NCBI RefSeq assembly: GCF_003591515.1
Contig: NZ_QZCG01000002.1
Coordinates: forward strand, 62,001-126,000
Reading direction: 5' to 3'
DNA from: Paracoccus onubensis
GTDB lineage: Bacteria > Pseudomonadota > Alphaproteobacteria > Rhodobacterales > Rhodobacteraceae
Length of the DNA: 64,000 bases
The translations under genes and the position numbers were made by a program. This document shows, in pieces, positions 37,001 through 44,853 of this stretch (the stretch's first letter is position 1; each line of letters starts with the position of its first letter). Below the pieces are notes generated by a model. The model was not told where the DNA came from. It made no database searches and saw only the letters and a program-made list of their open reading frames with translations.

Positions 37001-40000
37001 CGTTGCCGGCAATCTGATCGCCGAGTCGGCGTTTGCGAACGATAGCGCAGGGCAGGTGGTGGTCGATGGTGGCAAGATCGACACAGCCACATTCGACAAT
37101 TCGGGCAAGCTGACAATTGCCCGCGATGACAGCGGGGCCGCTATCGGAACGGTCACCGCCGGGACAGTATTCGTCAATGATACCGGAGGCGAGGTCAATG
37201 TTGACGGCGGCCGATTGCGGGTCAAGGATGCCGATGGCGCATTGGGGGACCTGAATAACTGGGGCGTCGTCTCGGTTAATGTGGCGAATGGCCATACCGG
37301 CACGGTCGAGGCAGACCAGGTTATGAACCGCGATACCCTGCATATCGCTGGTGCGGTGACGGCAGCGACCCGTGTCAACAACGGGTTTGGCAGCACGATT
37401 AACGTCAATGGCGGTTCGCTCGAGGTTAACTCCGCCGGCAGCGACGCCGATGTCGCCGGGTTCGAGAATTCCGGCACCCTGAATGTTGATGCAGCAGATG
37501 GAAATGTCGGAACCGTTACCGTTGGCACACGTTTCCTGAACAATGGCGCGGGCTCGGTCGTGGTGTCCGGCGGTGATCTGGCGGTGTCGGATTCAGCCGG
37601 TGTTCTGGGAACTCTGAGCAATTCCGGAAAGCTGACCGTTCGGAATAAGGATGGCCAGACGGGCAAGGTTCGGGCCGAGAGTGTCGCGAATGATGGTGGT
37701 GCCGTCGATGTGGCGGGGGAATTGTCTGCCGTTTCCGAGTTCATCAATAACAAGGGCAAGGTTACCCTGTCCGGCTTGCTGGATGCCGGTACCAGCTTCG
37801 GAAATATCGGTGAGTTGGCCGGTGGCGAATATATCGGAACCGTGCAGTTGGATAACGGCACGTTGACCGCCGATAATCTGAGCAATTCGGGGGCGATTAC
37901 CGGGTCCGGCAGGATCCGGGGCGATCTGGAAAACCTTGGCCTGATAGATATCGCCGACGGCGTGCTTATCGGCACAGAGTTCGCGAACCTCGCCGGGGGC
38001 AATATGACGTTTTCGGGGCTGGCGCGGGGCGCGGCTGGTGGAGATGTGAATATTACCAATGCCGGCCGCATGACGCTGGACGCGGATATTACCGGAAACC
38101 TTGCCAATACGAACAACCTGTCGGCCTCGGGCTCGATTTCCGGGCATCTGACGAATGCCGGTAACATGACGGTTCGCCGGGATCAGACGCTTGAACTCAC
38201 TTCTGCCAGTGAAGAGGGTGAGAATACCGGCAATATGACCGTCAGAGGTACGGTCAGGACCGAATCCCAGCTATGGAACCGGGCTGACGGCAAGCTGGAT
38301 GTGCTGGGCGGTACGATCGATGGCGATGTCCGCAATCGCGGAACGATGCAGCTTGCCGGCGGCGGTACTGTCGATGGAAATGTGGATAATGGCGGTACGC
38401 TGGACGCGAATGGCACGATTACCGGCGCGGTTGTGCAGGGGCAGAACGGCACGCTGAATGTCTCGGATTCGCTTGCCGTAGGCAGCCTGTCAAATTCCGG
38501 GACGGTCAATCTGAACGGAACCCTGACCTCTGACGATGTGATCGCGAACCGTGCGTCGGGCGTGATAAATCTTGATGGTGCGACGGTCGAGCTTGCATCT
38601 GAATCGACGCGCGCAGAAGGCGATATTCTGCTGAATCACGGCACCATCAATGTGCTGTCGGATTCCAGCCTGCTGGGCGGTCTGACCAATCATAATCTTA
38701 TCAATATGACCGAAGGTGATCGCGACGCGACGCTGACTGTCTCGGGGCAATTTACCAATACCAGCGATGTGCGGGTCGACGGGGCGAACAGCTCATTGAC
38801 GATCACCGCTGACAGGATCGCGCTGCGGGAAGGCTCGTCGGTTGAACTCAGCCAGGTGACCTTGATCGGTGACGTGCTGAACAGCATCGATTTGCTTTAC
38901 GACCGGGCGACGACATTGGCCGGTGCGCTGCTGAACGATGAGATCGGCAGCGTGGCGGTGTCGGCAGCGGTCGATGGCAACGGTAATAGTATCGATAACA
39001 GTGGTTTGCTGGATGTTCGCTCCTCGGGCAGCCTGACCAATGTTGCGGATCTGACGAACCGCGCGAGCGGCATAGTGAATATCGCGGAGGGCGGAGAGGT
39101 TGCCGCCGAGGATGTGATCAACAGGGCCGGTGGCACGATGACGGTTGCCGGTACGCTGACGGCCAATTCGGAAGCCGGTGTCATAAACCAGGGCAATCTT
39201 GATCTTTCGGGAACTCTGAACGGCCGGTTGGCGAATGCTGCCGGAACCGTCACGCTTGATGGCGCAGTGATCAATGGCGATGTCCGGAACAGCTCGACCG
39301 ATACCAGAATCGGCAGCCTTGAGGGAACGGTGACGATTGCCGGTAATCTCGACAATGCCGGAACGGCGGATCTGGCCGGTTCGGTGCGGGACGTCACGAA
39401 TACCGGCACGCTTCGGACTGCCGGCGATCTGGCGGTCAGCAGTCTCAGCAATGCGGGCACGGTGAATGTCCGGGCGGATCACCGGCTGGATTCGGAAAGC
39501 GATATCGCGAATGCCGGGCGCTTCGTGATCGCGGGCACACTTGGCTCGGGGCTGGAGAACCGGCAAGACGGAACCGTGGTGCTGTCAGAGGGTACCGTCG
39601 AGGGTGATGTAACCAATTCGGGCGTTCTGAGGGGGGCAGGGAATATCGCCGGTCACCTGACCCAAAGCGAGGGTGCTACGCTGCGCGTAAACGGCGCTTT
39701 GGCGACGGGCGGTCTTACCAATCTGGGCGTCGTTGCAGTCACAAATGGCAATACCCTTTCGTCCAGAACCGTTGCCGAGAACCAGGGCCGGATGAATATC
39801 GGTGGAACCTTCGACGGAAATATCCGCAATTCCGGCACCTATGTGCAGAATGGCAGGCTTGAGGGATCGCTTACCACGACCGGAGTCGCGCTTGTTAATG
39901 GTGAGATCACCGGCGATCTGCGTTACCGCGGGTTGGGCGACGGATCCGATCTCGATATCACCGATGCTGCTGCGATTCGGGGGACGCTTGATCTGGGGGC

Positions 40001-41651
40001 GAATTTCGGAATTCGCGACGGACGTCAGATCACGGCAGGAAATACCTTGGTCCGGCGCGACGTGGCGCTTGGTCTGAACGGCACGCTGAACGGCGATCTG
40101 ACCAATACCGGTATCGTACAGGCTGGTGCCAATGCCCTTCTTAACGGTGATGTGACCAACCGTCAGGATGGAATAATTCGTGCAGTCCGTTCGATCGAAA
40201 TCGATGGCTCGCTTGCCAATGACGGTCTGATCAACCTGGCCCAAAACAAATCCGTGGGCGATAAGCTGACCGTCAATGGCGGCGTTTCCGGTTCCGGGGT
40301 CTATGCGCTTGATATCAATTTCAGCAACATGACATCCGATGCGATCGTCGTGGCCGGTGGCCCGGCGACGGGGAATTTCAATATCCAGTTGAATTATATG
40401 GGCGACGTGAAGGTCAGCGATGTTGGTCAAAGCACAACTCTGATCGATGTCTCCGAGGAATATCAATCCGCAAATGATTTCACCTACAAGGTTCTGAATC
40501 CGCAGGCGATCGCAAACGAGAAAGTCATTTACTCGCTGCATCGGGATATCGCATCCGGCGATATCGAGATGGTTAGCAGCATCCATCCGGGCATCGGCGC
40601 GTTGTTTGGAAATATTTCTCTGACCCGGTCGCTGATTGGCGTCGTGGTCAACCGCCCGACAAGCCCCTTCGTGACCGGGCTGGCCTTCGATGCGTCGGAC
40701 AAACCTTGCGGCGTAGGAAGCTGGGGCCGTGCAACCGGAGGCGTGGCGGAAGTCACGGGCGGTACCGATAACGGAGCGGTCAAGGTCGACAGCACCATTA
40801 ACGCGACTTACTACGGCATGCAGGTCGGAACGGATTTCGCCTGTTTCGATGACCGCTTTGCAGGCTGGAGCATGTCCTTCGGTGGTTTCCTGGGGGTCAA
40901 TCAGGGCGATACTACGCAACCGGTTTATGTGCCTGATCCGATTACAGGCGACCGGATCGGTAATCAGCCAAGCAGTATCAACGATACCGAGTTCGATCAG
41001 ATCTATGGCGGCGTTTATGTGACGGCGACGAAAGGCCGTTTCCAGGCCGATTTGCAGTATCGTCATGAGAAGACCGATTTCCTCGCAAGCAATACTGCCC
41101 TGACGGACGGTGGAGGTCTTGGTCTTGATGACGAGGAATTCTCGAGCAAGGGTAACACGCTCAGCGGCTCGTTAAGCTATACGCTTCCGATCGGCGAAGA
41201 GGGTTGGACATTTGTGCCAAGCGTGGGCTTCGCTTTCACCCGTTCCGAAACCGATACGATCACATTCAGCGACGGTTATCAGCTTGAATTCGAAGACAGC
41301 GATGCGCAGATCGGCTTCCTGGCGGGTACGGTCGCAAAGACCTTTGTGCAGGCCGAATCGAACTCTGCCCTCTACGCCTTTGCGACCGGTACCATCTACA
41401 AGGATTTTGCCGATCCCAGCGTTTCGACTTTCTTCGACCCGAATAATGCCAGCTTCGAACCGCAACGGCTGACCTCTGACAATCTGGGAACCTATGGGGA
41501 ACTCAGTGTCGGGGCGAACTATATCAAAGTTCTTCAGCCCGGGCCGGGACTGCGTCCCAGACAGCTTAGCGCCAGTGCAAGAATCGATGCGCGTTCCGGT
41601 GACGGGCTGGAAAGCGTGGGTGTGACCGGCCAGATCCGATTGCAATTCTGA
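34032..41651 (+). CDS. Giant type Va autotransporter with repetitive beta-helical passenger
   Basis: A 2539-residue surface protein. The signal peptide ends at residue 37 (AQGAHA). The passenger (about 38-2225) is built of Asn/Gly/Thr/Val-rich strands such as NSGTLNV, INVNGG and IDVAGEL, typical of a long parallel beta-helix. The C-terminal barrel (about 2230-2539) starts around GVGSWGRATGG and ends in an aromatic residue (QIRLQF), the signal for outer-membrane insertion. No enzyme motif is evident, so adhesin or biofilm matrix is most likely. The sequence is visibly less GC-rich than its neighbours. A TTGACA hexamer lies at 33972, without a convincing -10 box. Confidence 0.92.
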   Translation: MFVNFRRPHRSVLRSRLLLSTALIGVGALILAQGAHAQDSHLYFDNTDTLGTGNAVELRPESGEWGTKGYNSSFWRGLNNDGWWRRAGKISSGQIGVLTEGADGDGDGLPDPVTITIGNRLNLFDRDATVDVGGLRLDSGQYTFSEGLIRGGLNGDTLLLENNSGDVDSDLTVESGLLGKVEIAGTGDGAVVYAGNMLENDSEVSQLSVREGALFEITGTTSGTLQNQGNTVLVDGGEHSGRFVNGSTGQLSVDGTGTIDGQLVNESNGDLRGMIDIGADEHLIVSDGLHNSGIVALGGVLETPRLLNAGQGIISLTDADDRGNPTVRGGVNNYGKITVTDGASVELTIEDPDSAVQGDGDGVFLNGGTNGGFVLGQNSNLTINAEKFQFEPASNITVGHNLILNGEIRNVGTLTYEDAAGTGTINDTLINASRQVDGGSPLLGVLQFRTEVDAGGNIIVNDGKMTVGSDDAQQSSDAHLFNVGRISNKSDRELNIQGGLVETEGFGNQGIVNVGLAGGDIGTARVEEAFDNHRGATVNVNGGLIDVGDADHQGTFTNSGDVFINAVNDTVGTVAGDTIANNGLIDVAGELKARDLLVNTTSGEINVNGGLVDAARLVNRGSLNINFVNDTAGRVIGGTINNENLINVAGELNATALLYNKVGGTIDVGSGGSVDAARLDNAGELVIRSANGVAGAVTGGTITNSNRITVAGELAATTLLHNQRDSALIVAGGTVDATNVTNSGTLAVNINNGSIGTVTAGTSFTNNIHGTVNLNGTSLEVVDSDGTRGALNNSGRFRVNLNGANVGTVAADTVANGGTFDIAGDLIADSEFRNNGNGTVNVNGGVLQTVALDNSGEIFVNETGGVAGSVTVDTVANRNRIDVAGELAAATRITNERGGRINVNDGGLNTDEFVNIGALDINGGDGTVTAATAFDNNGGVVTVDGGNLSVEDSAGALGTLTNSGQIHVGMAGDTAGKVTADTIENSNIVTVAGNLIAESAFANDSAGQVVVDGGKIDTATFDNSGKLTIARDDSGAAIGTVTAGTVFVNDTGGEVNVDGGRLRVKDADGALGDLNNWGVVSVNVANGHTGTVEADQVMNRDTLHIAGAVTAATRVNNGFGSTINVNGGSLEVNSAGSDADVAGFENSGTLNVDAADGNVGTVTVGTRFLNNGAGSVVVSGGDLAVSDSAGVLGTLSNSGKLTVRNKDGQTGKVRAESVANDGGAVDVAGELSAVSEFINNKGKVTLSGLLDAGTSFGNIGELAGGEYIGTVQLDNGTLTADNLSNSGAITGSGRIRGDLENLGLIDIADGVLIGTEFANLAGGNMTFSGLARGAAGGDVNITNAGRMTLDADITGNLANTNNLSASGSISGHLTNAGNMTVRRDQTLELTSASEEGENTGNMTVRGTVRTESQLWNRADGKLDVLGGTIDGDVRNRGTMQLAGGGTVDGNVDNGGTLDANGTITGAVVQGQNGTLNVSDSLAVGSLSNSGTVNLNGTLTSDDVIANRASGVINLDGATVELASESTRAEGDILLNHGTINVLSDSSLLGGLTNHNLINMTEGDRDATLTVSGQFTNTSDVRVDGANSSLTITADRIALREGSSVELSQVTLIGDVLNSIDLLYDRATTLAGALLNDEIGSVAVSAAVDGNGNSIDNSGLLDVRSSGSLTNVADLTNRASGIVNIAEGGEVAAEDVINRAGGTMTVAGTLTANSEAGVINQGNLDLSGTLNGRLANAAGTVTLDGAVINGDVRNSSTDTRIGSLEGTVTIAGNLDNAGTADLAGSVRDVTNTGTLRTAGDLAVSSLSNAGTVNVRADHRLDSESDIANAGRFVIAGTLGSGLENRQDGTVVLSEGTVEGDVTNSGVLRGAGNIAGHLTQSEGATLRVNGALATGGLTNLGVVAVTNGNTLSSRTVAENQGRMNIGGTFDGNIRNSGTYVQNGRLEGSLTTTGVALVNGEITGDLRYRGLGDGSDLDITDAAAIRGTLDLGANFGIRDGRQITAGNTLVRRDVALGLNGTLNGDLTNTGIVQAGANALLNGDVTNRQDGIIRAVRSIEIDGSLANDGLINLAQNKSVGDKLTVNGGVSGSGVYALDINFSNMTSDAIVVAGGPATGNFNIQLNYMGDVKVSDVGQSTTLIDVSEEYQSANDFTYKVLNPQAIANEKVIYSLHRDIASGDIEMVSSIHPGIGALFGNISLTRSLIGVVVNRPTSPFVTGLAFDASDKPCGVGSWGRATGGVAEVTGGTDNGAVKVDSTINATYYGMQVGTDFACFDDRFAGWSMSFGGFLGVNQGDTTQPVYVPDPITGDRIGNQPSSINDTEFDQIYGGVYVTATKGRFQADLQYRHEKTDFLASNTALTDGGGLGLDDEEFSSKGNTLSGSLSYTLPIGEEGWTFVPSVGFAFTRSETDTITFSDGYQLEFEDSDAQIGFLAGTVAKTFVQAESNSALYAFATGTIYKDFADPSVSTFFDPNNASFEPQRLTSDNLGTYGELSVGANYIKVLQPGPGLRPRQLSASARIDARSGDGLESVGVTGQIRLQF
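35745..37770 (+). repeat. Imperfect coding repeats in the autotransporter passenger
   Basis: Segments encoding [IV]AG[ED]L recur at about 35781, 35965, 36150, 36485, 36668, 36993, 37336 and 37698. Spacings are about 184 bases (61 residues), or about 325-360 where an extra module containing V.D..G.LG.L.NSG is inserted. DNA identity between copies is modest, so these are old protein repeats rather than recent tandem duplications. Confidence 0.7.
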
Positions 41652-41702
41652 TTGGCATCCGTTGGTCCATTGCTTAGGCTTGCCACGTCAGACAGAAGCC
41701 GC

Positions 41703-41725
41703 CCGGTCGGGTGAAACCCGGCCGG
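41703..41725 (+). terminator. Strong stem-loop between the autotransporter gene and tssK
   Basis: CCGGTCGGGT, a GAA loop and ACCCGGCCGG form a ten-pair stem with one wobble, 51 bases after the autotransporter stop and 42 before tssK. No U-tract follows. It could terminate, attenuate or protect the message ends, setting different levels for the surface protein and the TssKLM genes. Confidence 0.5.
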
Positions 41726-41767
41726 ACTCGTTGCCGCATTCGATTATAGGTTGGGGGCCAAACCTTC

Positions 41768-43102
41768 ATGTCCTGGTTCAGTAAGGTTGCCTGGAAGGAG
41801 GGGCTGTTCATGCAGCCCCAGCATTTGCAGCAAGCTGATCGTTACCACGAGCATCTGGTTCATGCACGGACCCGGTTGATCACGCCTTACCCGTGGGGGG
41901 TGGGCGAATTGGCGATTGACCGGGATCAGGCGCAGCAGGGCATGATCTCGCTACGGGCCGTGTCGGGGCTGATGCCTGACGGTACGCCGTTCGATGCGCC
42001 CGATACCGGCCCGCTGCCGGTGGCCGTGCCCGTACCCGATGATGCCGCCGGACAGTTCGTCTGGCTGACATTGCCCGACCGATCGCCGAATATGCGCGAC
42101 ACCGCCCCTTATGACGAAGAAGGATCCACGACGCGCTGGGGTATCGTGACCGAGACAGTCAGCGATTCCGCCTCCTCCATGCGATCCGAGCAGATGCTTG
42201 AACTGGCAGTGCCGCGGTTGGAGCTTGCGATACGCAAGACAGCCCGGCCGGGCTATCAGAATATCCGGCTGGCGCGCATTACCGAAGTGCGCGATGGTGT
42301 CGTGACTTTGGATGAGACATTTCCGCCGCCTTCGCTGGTGATCGGGGCGCATCCGCAGATCCTGGGTTATCTCAATCGGGTGATCGGCTGGATTGAGGCC
42401 CGGCTTGAAAGTCTTGCCCGCTATGCGACAGACCCTTCGGCGGGCGGCGGTTTGCAGGCCAGCGATTACCTGATGCTGATGGCGCTCAATCGGCGGATTG
42501 GCGTTTTGCGGCATATGTCCCGCACCTTTGCCGTGCATCCCGAGGCGCTGTATTGCGAATTGGTCTCGCTGGCCGGGGAACTGGCGACCTTCGACAGTGG
42601 TAACCGGCATGCGCCCGATTATGCGGCTTATGATCACGACGATCCGAAAGAGGCATTTTCGCAGATCGTGGCGGATATTCAACGGCTGCTGTCCCGCGAT
42701 GTCGGGCGCGCCATCCGCCTGCCGCTGCGCGAAGTGCGGCAGAATTCCTATCTGGCGGAAGTCGCGGACCGCAACCTGTTCCGCGATGCGGCTTTCGTGA
42801 TCGAGGTCGAAAGCGCGAAACCGCTGACCGAAGTGCAAAGCCAGTTCCCGGAACTGTGCAAGGTCGGGCCGAATACCCGCATGTCCGAGATCGTGAACAA
42901 TAACCTGCCGGGCATTGCCCTGCAGCATCTGCCCAACCCGCCCAGACAGATCCGCGTATTGTCCTCTAACGTGTATTTCCGGCTAGAGAAGAATTCGCCC
43001 CTGTGGCGGGAATTTTCCACGGCGCCCGCGATCGGGATGCATTTCGCAGGTGACTGGCCGCATCTCAAACTGGAGCTATGGGCTGTACCCGAGAGGTCGT
43101 GA
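41768..43102 (+). CDS. tssK: Type VI secretion baseplate/membrane-complex connector TssK
   Basis: A 444-residue protein of the TssK (ImpJ, VasE) family. The N-terminus SKVAWKEGLFMQPQHLQQ is the hallmark that sits on the baseplate side, and the C-terminal domain docks to TssL/TssM at the inner membrane. Length is normal. In complete systems TssK ties TssF/TssG/TssE to the membrane complex, but none of those genes is nearby. The stop overlaps the tssL start as TGATG. The order tssK-tssL-tssM-tagF-pppA-ppkA equals the second half of the Agrobacterium imp operon. Confidence 0.92.
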   Translation: MSWFSKVAWKEGLFMQPQHLQQADRYHEHLVHARTRLITPYPWGVGELAIDRDQAQQGMISLRAVSGLMPDGTPFDAPDTGPLPVAVPVPDDAAGQFVWLTLPDRSPNMRDTAPYDEEGSTTRWGIVTETVSDSASSMRSEQMLELAVPRLELAIRKTARPGYQNIRLARITEVRDGVVTLDETFPPPSLVIGAHPQILGYLNRVIGWIEARLESLARYATDPSAGGGLQASDYLMLMALNRRIGVLRHMSRTFAVHPEALYCELVSLAGELATFDSGNRHAPDYAAYDHDDPKEAFSQIVADIQRLLSRDVGRAIRLPLREVRQNSYLAEVADRNLFRDAAFVIEVESAKPLTEVQSQFPELCKVGPNTRMSEIVNNNLPGIALQHLPNPPRQIRVLSSNVYFRLEKNSPLWREFSTAPAIGMHFAGDWPHLKLELWAVPERS

Positions 43103-44853
43103 TGGCTGCTGATGACGATGATGACAAGACGGTATTCGGTGGTCCGCTGCCCGGCGGAACGCCTTTCGGACAGCGGCCTCCCGCAGGTCGGCAGCCGCCG
43201 GCTGTGGACGCCTGGGGGAAACCGGTCTCTCCGCAGCAGCCCGGGGGGCCGGGCGCGTCGCCTTTCGGTAAACCCGCTGGTCCGGCCGCTGCGCCCTTTG
43301 GACAGGCTCAGCCCGGTTCCGCGTCGCCTTTCGGTGACAACCGGCCCGGAGGCTCTCCGTTCGGTGCGGCGCAGGAAGGACAGACCTGGCTGGGGAATCC
43401 CGCACCGTCACAACATGCCAATCCCGGGCAGATAGGCCGCGCGTCGGGCGCGGACGCGCCGGGGTTCTTTCCCGATTTCAATCGTGGCGATCAACAGCAA
43501 CCCGCCCGGCAGGCCCCGCGTATCGCCCTGCACGAGGCGTTGCATGTCCGTGAACTGGGCGCGGCATCTTCCGCAAATCCCCTGCTGGCTTCTGCGGCCA
43601 GCCTGCTGATCCTGCTGGGACGGCTGCGCACCGGGCTGGTCGAGTTGCAGGTCGCTCCGCTGATGGAGCATGTGACCCGCGAAATCGACCGGTTCGAACG
43701 GAACGCCCTGACAGCGGGCATCGGCCAGCACGAGGCGTTGGTGGCGAAATATGCGCTGTCGGGCACAGCGGATGATATCGTGCAGAACCTGCCGGGCAGC
43801 GCACGCGGGGACTGGCAGCAATATTCGATGGTTGCGCGTTTCTTTCACAAGCGCGATTCCGGTGTCGGCTTCTTCCAGGAGGCCGAGAAGGCGATGCAGG
43901 CGCCGGCGCAGCAATACAACCTGCTGGAATTGATGCTGGTCTGTCTGTCGCTGGGATTCGAGGGGCAATTCCGCACCATGCCTAACGGCGCCGCCGAACT
44001 GGCCCGTATCCGTAGCGCCATCTATGAAAGCCTGCGCCGGGTCAATCCGCGCCCTGCCGAAGATATCTCGGTTACATGGGAGCCTGTGGTGCAGGGGAGC
44101 GGGCGGCGGTTTGGAGCGATCCCGATCCCGGCGGTTCTGGGAATCGCCGCAGCGATGGTGCTGGGGGTGTTCACTGTTTTCGTCACGCTGATTAACCGTG
44201 ACGGCGCCGAAGCGGCCGAGGCGATGCGAGGTTTGCATAAGGGCGTACCGATCATCCAGGTCGACCGGACCGGCAGGGATGTCGAGGTGAAACCCTTTGT
44301 GGCGGAAAACACGCAGTTGGATCGCCTTCGCGAGGCATTTTCACAAGAAATCTCGGACGGGTTGGTCAAGGTCGAGGCCAAGGGGGATTACATCGCCATC
44401 CGGGTGGGTAATCTGCAATTGTTCGATACCGGCGCCGTTGAGGTCAAACCGGGGTTCGCCGATCTGGCCGGACGCATTGCCGAGGTTCTGAACAGCGAGC
44501 AGGGTCCGATCCTGATCGAAGGTCATACCGACAATGTGCCGATGTCCGGGCGTGGGCAGTACAAGGATAACTACCAGCTATCCGAAGCCCGCGCCGAAGG
44601 CGTGGCCGAGGTGCTGCGACCGCTGCTTTCCGATGCCGCGCGTGTCACGGTCGAAGGCCGTGGCGAGGACGAACCCGTTGCCGATAACGCCGCGCCCGAG
44701 GGACGGTCCGAGAATCGCCGGGTCGAGATCATGCTGGCACGTGAAGGCACATATGGCGACGCGGTGACTGGCAATGCGGAAGGCTCTGACGGCGAAGCAG
44801 CGCCCCAAACGGAAGCGCCAATGGATAACGCCGAGACGGAGGCGCAGAATTGA
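43102..44853 (+). CDS. tssL: Type VI membrane-complex protein TssL (IcmH/DotU) with C-terminal OmpA domain
   Basis: A 583-residue inner-membrane protein. An acidic start with DDKTVFGG is followed by a Gly/Pro/Phe-rich flexible linker (to about 115), the cytoplasmic DotU domain (about 145-325; TADDIVQNLPG, LLELMLVCLSLGFEGQFR), one membrane helix (about 345-365) and an OmpA-like peptidoglycan-binding domain (about 430-565; EGHTDNVPMSGRG). Thr10 lies where a TssL threonine is phosphorylated by PpkA in Agrobacterium. The start at 43102 overlaps the tssK stop; the stop overlaps the tssM start. The OmpA domain would anchor the complex to the wall. Confidence 0.93.
   Translation: MAADDDDDKTVFGGPLPGGTPFGQRPPAGRQPPAVDAWGKPVSPQQPGGPGASPFGKPAGPAAAPFGQAQPGSASPFGDNRPGGSPFGAAQEGQTWLGNPAPSQHANPGQIGRASGADAPGFFPDFNRGDQQQPARQAPRIALHEALHVRELGAASSANPLLASAASLLILLGRLRTGLVELQVAPLMEHVTREIDRFERNALTAGIGQHEALVAKYALSGTADDIVQNLPGSARGDWQQYSMVARFFHKRDSGVGFFQEAEKAMQAPAQQYNLLELMLVCLSLGFEGQFRTMPNGAAELARIRSAIYESLRRVNPRPAEDISVTWEPVVQGSGRRFGAIPIPAVLGIAAAMVLGVFTVFVTLINRDGAEAAEAMRGLHKGVPIIQVDRTGRDVEVKPFVAENTQLDRLREAFSQEISDGLVKVEAKGDYIAIRVGNLQLFDTGAVEVKPGFADLAGRIAEVLNSEQGPILIEGHTDNVPMSGRGQYKDNYQLSEARAEGVAEVLRPLLSDAARVTVEGRGEDEPVADNAAPEGRSENRRVEIMLAREGTYGDAVTGNAEGSDGEAAPQTEAPMDNAETEAQN

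Noticed and set aside
36335..41066. Long open frames on the minus strand inside the autotransporter gene, up to about 610 residues
   Set aside because: They mirror the repetitive Asn/Gly/Thr coding strand, lack family motifs, and overlap a clear signal-to-barrel autotransporter. They are codon-bias shadows.
34032..41651. A CRISPR array or recent tandem DNA duplication in the autotransporter region
   Set aside because: Repeat units are coding, imperfect at DNA level and without uniform spacers.
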